This document shows, one piece after another, positions 6,598-9,772 of a stretch of 9,772 nucleotides of DNA. The notes beneath the pieces are model-generated. The model saw only the letters and a program-made list of their open reading frames with translations. It did no database searches and was not told where the DNA came from. This stretch comes from Methylovirgula sp. (GTDB lineage: Bacteria; Pseudomonadota; Alphaproteobacteria; Rhizobiales; Beijerinckiaceae): contig JASHSW010000001.1 of the NCBI GenBank assembly GCA_030038595.1, forward strand, positions 1 through 9,772, read 5' to 3'. Numbering within the stretch: position 1 is the first letter of the stretch; the number at the start of each line of letters is the position of its first letter. Position numbers and translations under genes: made by a program.

Positions 6598-7365
6598 TCA
6601 ATGCATGAGAAGACCGGAAATCTTGCCGATGACCTCGACGAAATCCTTGGCGGGAAGGGCGAGGGCGCCTTCGAACGGGTAATCGAGCAGCCTGGCCACG
6701 ACAAGAATGCTGGCAATGCCGGCCGAGAAACACGCCGAAATCGCCGCGGCTGTCGTCCGATAGGGGATTCCGGAGAGCGCCACGAATAGCGAAAGCGTGA
6801 CCGTAAGGCAGATCAGCACGCACCAAAGCGCAGCGGGGATGCCGGAACCCGCCTGGAAAATCCGCGTCTCGCGTTGTGCGTGCGCCTCGCTCAATAACGA
6901 CAACATGGTAGCCTTCTTGTCGTTTTGGTCGTCGGCGACCTTCAAGTTGGCGACTTCCTGGATCAGCGCCTGCAGCTTGAGGTCGGTGCCCGGGTCCTCG
7001 GTGCGGCGCGCCGCCATGACCGGCCACTCGCGGGCGACGACACTTTCGAGATAGGCGCGCTCTTTCGAAAGGATCGCGTCGGCTTGCGCGGCCGGCAAGG
7101 TCGCTGCGATCATCCCGACGCCGTGCATTGCCCCGACCTCGAGATTGATCGCCGCCGCCGCCTCGTTGTACTCGCCCCAGGCTTCGTTGAATACGAAGGC
7201 GAGCAGCACGGCGAACACGACCCCGAGTTGGAGGAAGACGGCCGCGCCGACCTCATGATGCTTGCGGCGCGCTTCGATGCCGACGACGCGCTGCACGACC
7301 ATCGCCGCCAATGCCGCGGCAAGCGCGGCGAGCGCGATGACCAATAGGGCGGCGGGGTAGCCCAT
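6598..7365 (-). CDS. DUF4239 (bestrophin-like) membrane protein
   Basis: This inner-membrane protein has 255 aa and four predicted hydrophobic spans at about 4-25, 43-60, 179-199 and 204-226: two pairs flanking a long helical soluble stretch. Features typical of DUF4239 are the FAVLLAFVFNEAWGEY run at 51-66, a Glu in the following helix (NLEVGAM), the YLESVVAREWPVM segment at 105-117, and LLDYPFEG at 227-233 just after the last span. Pfam describes DUF4239 as bestrophin-like; bestrophins are anion channels, but function in bacterial DUF4239 proteins is not established. No strong ribosome site is visible before the ATG at 7365. It is the first gene of a probable two-gene unit with the small acidic protein 8 nt (or 62 nt) downstream, and is divergent from the Tlde1-like gene. 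Confidence 0.85.
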   Translation of the reverse strand: MGYPAALLVIALAALAAALAAMVVQRVVGIEARRKHHEVGAAVFLQLGVVFAVLLAFVFNEAWGEYNEAAAAINLEVGAMHGVGMIAATLPAAQADAILSKERAYLESVVAREWPVMAARRTEDPGTDLKLQALIQEVANLKVADDQNDKKATMLSLLSEAHAQRETRIFQAGSGIPAALWCVLICLTVTLSLFVALSGIPYRTTAAAISACFSAGIASILVVARLLDYPFEGALALPAKDFVEVIGKISGLLMH

Positions 7366-7467
7366 GCGCGATCAGCCGGGCGGGGAGGGGGTTAATTGCC
7401 GGAAATTTGTCGTATTCCGCCCGCCTTGTCCACCGCGGGACTCGGGAGCTGTCGAAAAATGAAAAGC

Positions 7468-7483
7468 TTAATCAGCATTTAAC
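7468..7483 (+). promoter_or_regulatory. Candidate CtrA binding site, TTAA-N7-TTAAC
   Basis: TTAA at 7468-7471, seven bases, then TTAAC at 7479-7483. This matches exactly the full CtrA consensus known from Caulobacter and other Alphaproteobacteria. It lies in an AT-rich island in the divergent intergenic region, about 90 nt before the ATG of the Tlde1-like gene and about 100 nt from the start of the DUF4239 gene on the other strand. A GANTC site (GACTC, 7439-7443), the CcrM methylation target, lies 24 nt upstream. Binding itself is inferred. Confidence 0.6.
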
Positions 7484-7574
7484 TAAAAATCGCCTCAATG
7501 GAGCGCCAGCAAGGCCAGCGTGCCGCTGGGCTCGGCTGGTGAGGGGAAGCGGAACCGGTTGGAAAGCGGGGCGG

Positions 7575-8684
7575 ATGACGTACGGCACCGGCACCTATGA
7601 TTTCGTTATCCCCGAGCGCGGCTCGTTCTCGCGCGAAGCCTTCTCTCACACCGTTTCCGGCGCCGTCGCTCTCACGCTCAGCATGTTGGTGGGCGGCCTC
7701 ATCCTCTACGCCCATTCGACGGCCATGCAGTACGCGCCCGCCGAGATCTCTTTCAGCTTTACGGGTGGGCCGTCCGTCCCGCCGCCGATGCCGGCCCGCG
7801 TCGTCTATGGGGCGCCGCCGGCCGCCGCACCGAGGATCGTTGATAAGCCGCAAGCCGCCGCGCCCGCTTCCGTCGCCGCAGCAAACCAATATATCGCTCT
7901 GCTCGATCCGACCTATTCGCTAGGCGGCACGCCGGTTTTGCTCGGGCAAAGCATGCCGCTGCAATCGGAGTTTCAGCCGCTGCCGTCCGCGCCGCCGACG
8001 CAAGTCGCGGAAGCCGAAGACGTCCGCTCGGTGCCGCCGCCGCCGATGCCCGATCAGTTCGTGCAAAGCGTCCCCTTGCCGGCGCCGCGTCCCGCGGACC
8101 TGCAAATGCCGGTAAGCCGTGCATCGGCCCGCGCCACCAGCCGCGAGATGGCGCAAGCCGGGACATCGGTTTTTGCGCCTTCCACCGATCATCGCTCCTT
8201 CTTCGAGAAGCTCTTCGGCTTTTCGCAGTCTTCCGGGCCGGCGCTGGCCTATGCCGCGCCGGAAGACGACAACGAGGAACCGAGGGCCGGCGCGGTGCCC
8301 TACGATCGCTGGACCGCCGTCTATGATATCTCCGCGCACACCGTCTATCTGCCGGACGGAACGCGATTGGAGGCGCATTCGGGGCTGGGCGACGCGCTCG
8401 ACGATCCGCGCTACGTAGCCGAGCGCATGCGCGGGCCGACGCCGCCCGGCACCTATGACCTGCAGCCGCGCGAAGAGCTGTTCCACGGCGTCCAGGCGCT
8501 GCGCCTCATTCCGGTCGGCAACAGCGATACGTTCGGACGGGCGGGGCTCCTGGCGCACACCTACATGCTCGGCCAGAACGGCGATTCCTTCGGCTGCGTC
8601 TCGTTCCGCGACTACAAGGCGTTTCTGCGCGCCTACGAGAGCGGCGAGGTGCGCCGGCTGACGGTGGTGGCAAGGCTGGATTGA
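7575..8684 (+). CDS. Membrane-anchored, proline-rich Tlde1/DUF2778 domain protein (L,D-transpeptidase-like)
   Basis: The protein has 369 aa in three parts. A short basic/polar N-terminus leads to one membrane span at about 28-47, orienting the rest to the periplasm. A Pro/Ala-rich linker fills roughly 55-240 (runs such as VPPPMPAR, PLPSAPP, SVPPPPMPD). The C-terminal domain at 243-369 starts YDRWTAVYDISAHTVYLPDG, includes GPTPPGTYDL, and ends with the active-site block AHTYMLGQNGDSFGCVSF: His328 and Cys341, with Ser338 in the SxGC motif. Tlde1 of Salmonella is a T6SS effector cutting and altering peptidoglycan tetrapeptides; this domain is widespread in Hyphomicrobiales without secretion genes, so a housekeeping wall role is at least as likely here. 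An earlier in-frame ATG at 7407 would put the CtrA box inside the gene; 7575 gives a normal N-terminus but only a weak GGGGCGG ribosome site. Confidence 0.85.
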   Translation: MTYGTGTYDFVIPERGSFSREAFSHTVSGAVALTLSMLVGGLILYAHSTAMQYAPAEISFSFTGGPSVPPPMPARVVYGAPPAAAPRIVDKPQAAAPASVAAANQYIALLDPTYSLGGTPVLLGQSMPLQSEFQPLPSAPPTQVAEAEDVRSVPPPPMPDQFVQSVPLPAPRPADLQMPVSRASARATSREMAQAGTSVFAPSTDHRSFFEKLFGFSQSSGPALAYAAPEDDNEEPRAGAVPYDRWTAVYDISAHTVYLPDGTRLEAHSGLGDALDDPRYVAERMRGPTPPGTYDLQPREELFHGVQALRLIPVGNSDTFGRAGLLAHTYMLGQNGDSFGCVSFRDYKAFLRAYESGEVRRLTVVARLD

Positions 8685-8734
8685 GGGCGTAGCCGGGAAA
8701 CGTCGCGACCCGTTCCGCAAATCGTCCCGCCAGC

Positions 8735-8777
8735 CGCCTGCGCCGGACTTCCCGCCGCGATCCGCAGGCGCTTGCGG
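8735..8777. repeat. Inverted repeats between convergent genes, possible weak terminator
   Basis: A perfect 8-bp inverted repeat, CGCCTGCG (8735-8742) and CGCAGGCG (8763-8770), spans a 20-nt loop. The right arm can alternatively pair locally as CCGCA...TGCGG (8762-8766 with 8773-8777). It sits between the ends of the Tlde1-like gene and the convergent secreted-protein gene, where a bidirectional terminator would be expected, but there is no T-run on either strand. The rest of 8685-8861 holds nothing I can support. Confidence 0.35.
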
Positions 8778-8861
8778 CGGCGCAGACCAAAGACATCCGC
8801 GCCGGCGCCAACCGCGCCCCTTCAATTCACGCCCGCCCAGTCCGAGCCCTCGTCGCTTCGC

Positions 8862-9257
8862 TCAGGAGCGCACCCAGGCGTGGCGATGCGGCGCGTAGAA
8901 TTCGCGATAATGCGCATAGCGGCCGAAGCCGTGCGATCTGTGATGGCGCGCGTAGGCCCAATGGACTCTGTGATGCCGGTGCGGCAGCGCCGCCGTTCGC
9001 TGCGCACGGGCGGCCGCGAAGACGGCGCGGCAAGGCGCGCTCAGGCTCGCCTGTTTGGCGATCATGCAGGAGGCAACGCGATCGGCATCGGGCATTTCCG
9101 AAGAGCACAGGCGGAAGGCGTCCGGCGTGCAGGCGGCGCGCTGCTGGTCGGTGACCTCGAAGGCGCGCGCGCCCGCAAGCGTGCTCAGGCCAAAGACCGC
9201 GATGAGAAGGATGCGTGAAATGTGACGGCGCGAAACGCCGCTGCGATCGATGCCCAT
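8862..9257 (-). CDS. Small secreted protein with four cysteines and a histidine-rich tail
   Basis: A 131-aa exported protein of unknown function. Residues 1-32 form a clear signal peptide: basic SRRHISR, hydrophobic ILLIAVFGLSTLAG, then an AxA-type site at ARA before Phe33. The mature part opens FEVTDQQRAACTPDAFRLC and has exactly four Cys (43, 51, 64, 76), enough for two disulfides, in a helical pattern I associate with small periplasmic proteins of Hyphomicrobiales. The last 41 residues contain ten His plus many Arg, Tyr and Trp, suggesting metal or polyanion binding, which is inference only. I chose the ATG at 9257 because it puts the signal peptide at the N-terminus; the frame is open to an ATG at 9323, but that would make a hairpin coding. 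The ribosome site is a weak G-rich stretch. Confidence 0.78.
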   Translation of the reverse strand: MGIDRSGVSRRHISRILLIAVFGLSTLAGARAFEVTDQQRAACTPDAFRLCSSEMPDADRVASCMIAKQASLSAPCRAVFAAARAQRTAALPHRHHRVHWAYARHHRSHGFGRYAHYREFYAPHRHAWVRS

Positions 9258-9279
9258 GAAAGCCCCCGGTTTTGCTTGC

Positions 9280-9300
9280 CTGCGACGCCCCGAGTCGCAG
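9280..9300 (-). promoter_or_regulatory. Strong hairpin in the leader of the secreted Cys/His-rich protein gene
   Basis: CTGCGAC (9280-9286) and GTCGCAG (9294-9300) form a perfect 7-bp GC-rich stem with a 7-nt loop, 22 nt upstream of the start codon on the minus strand. It may be an operator or an RNA structure controlling the gene. A GANTC site (9292-9296) overlaps its loop and right arm. No T-run follows on the minus strand. Confidence 0.45.
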
Positions 9301-9365
9301 AATGATTTTGTAACACGACACAATGGCTTAGAGCGCGGCTAGGTCGATCAATTCACAGGCTTGAA

Positions 9366-9401
9366 TGGCGCTCCCTCACTTCGCTGGCGCCGCTTCGCGC
9401 C
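9366..9401. repeat. GC-rich short palindromic element in the intergenic region
   Basis: TGGCGC occurs twice (9366-9371, 9385-9390), and GGCGC (9386-9390) pairs with GCGCC (9397-9401) across a 6-nt loop; GGCGC 9367-9371 can also pair with GCGCC 9387-9391. The mix of 'CACTTCGCTGGCGC' and 'CGCTTCGCGCC' looks like a REP-type extragenic palindrome, but only one copy is in the window. Confidence 0.3.
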
Positions 9402-9444
9402 GCGGGAAACCCTCGCCTCGCTGAAACTTTCAATGCCGAGGGCA

Positions 9445-9460
9445 GATTAAGCGATTAAGC
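9445..9460. repeat. Tandem direct repeat GATTAAGC x2 upstream of the 60-aa gene
   Basis: GATTAAGCGATTAAGC is two exact 8-bp copies, 125 nt before the next start codon. It stands out from the GC-rich surroundings and could be a binding site. The intergenic stretch 9258-9585 (328 nt) otherwise holds the leader hairpin at 9280-9300, the palindrome at 9366-9401, and no gene I can support. Confidence 0.35.
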
Positions 9461-9585
9461 TCATCCGCAAGATTCGCTAGAAACAAACGAAGGCTCCGGC
9501 GGCTCGAAAAGAGCGATCGCGGTCCGGGATCTCGCGGCGGCCGGCAAGACGTGCTACATGCTCCATCCCCACCAGAGGAACAAAC

Positions 9586-9768
9586 ATGGCGAAGAGAGCA
9601 AAGCGACGCATCAGCAGACCTTGGACCAAGGACGACTTCCGCAGTCTCAAGGCACATTCGAAGGCCAGGACGCCGGTCGTCAAGATTTCCAAGGCGATGA
9701 AGCGCACGCCCGGCGCGCTCCGGCAGAAGGCGTTGCGGCTCGGCATTCCGCTCGGCCATCGGCGCTGA
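9586..9768 (+). CDS. Small basic SANT/Myb-like (helix-turn-helix) protein, 60 aa
   Basis: A very basic 60-aa protein. It starts MAKRAKRRISRPWTKDDFRSL, a Lys/Arg arm followed by the Trp-Thr-Lys-Asp/Glu-Asp pattern of SANT/Myb-like helices. Then VVKISKAMKRTPGALRQKALRLGIPL has the 'I...L.RT.gA...KA..LG' turn-and-recognition-helix pattern seen in GcrA-type and other small alphaproteobacterial HTH proteins. This suggests nucleic-acid binding; the target is unknown and no family name can be assigned safely. The ATG is well supported by GAGGA at 9575-9579 with 6 nt spacing, and the TGA at 9766-9768 ends the gene inside the window. It stands alone in a roughly 330-nt intergenic setting, divergent from the secreted-protein gene. 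Confidence 0.82.
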   Translation: MAKRAKRRISRPWTKDDFRSLKAHSKARTPVVKISKAMKRTPGALRQKALRLGIPLGHRR

Positions 9769-9772
9769 GCCG

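Noticed and set aside
7920..8825. Open minus-strand frame of about 300 codons opposite the Tlde1-like gene
   Set aside because: Arg-rich translation without domain features; the plus strand carries the recognised domain.
9430..9759. Minus-strand open frames opposite the 60-aa gene
   Set aside because: They overlap the better-supported plus-strand gene, which has a good ribosome site, and show no recognisable features.

Overview
The window looks like ordinary chromosome from a GC-rich (roughly 63% by eye) alphaproteobacterium, most likely of the order Hyphomicrobiales (Rhizobiales). The case rests on the protein types: alphaproteobacterial-style NadD, ProA and HPPK sequences, a DUF2778/Tlde1-like envelope protein, a four-cysteine secreted small protein, a small SANT/Myb-like basic protein, and a perfect CtrA-type box. 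The genus cannot be fixed from the sequence alone. I see no insertion sequence, phage gene, tRNA, rRNA, CRISPR array or attachment site.

Layout. (1) 1-1403, plus strand: the end of folP (dihydropteroate synthase) overlaps folK (HPPK) and is followed by a dienelactone-hydrolase-family gene. (2) 1415-3373, minus strand: proA and nadD form a tight pair that converges on the first cluster. (3) 3467-4696, plus strand: a membrane M48 (Ste24/CAAX-protease type) metallopeptidase, divergent from proA. (4) 4712-7365, minus strand: a 108-aa conserved-looking hypothetical with a near-perfect ribosome binding site, a ketopantoate-reductase-family gene, a 67-aa (or 85-aa) small protein, and a DUF4239 membrane protein that probably forms an operon with that small protein. 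(5) 7575-8684, plus strand: a membrane-anchored, proline-rich Tlde1/DUF2778 protein whose upstream region carries TTAA-N7-TTAAC. (6) 8862-9257, minus strand: a small secreted Cys/His-rich protein with a strong hairpin in its leader. (7) 9586-9768, plus strand: a 60-aa basic helix-turn-helix-like protein.

How the genes fit together. The left third is core metabolism: folate (folP, folK), proline (proA), NAD (nadD), and possibly pantothenate through the PanE-like gene, though that assignment is only at family level. The right half is envelope and small-protein territory: the M48 protease, the DUF4239 protein, the Tlde1-like peptidoglycan enzyme and the His-rich secreted protein. The most interesting observations are the CtrA box upstream of the Tlde1-like gene, which suggests cell-cycle control of an envelope enzyme; the apparent absence of folB between folP and folK; the isolation of proA-nadD from their usual partners (proB/obgE, rsfS/rlmH); and the uncharacterised small proteins. 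I did not find convincing evidence of a wholly new multi-gene system.
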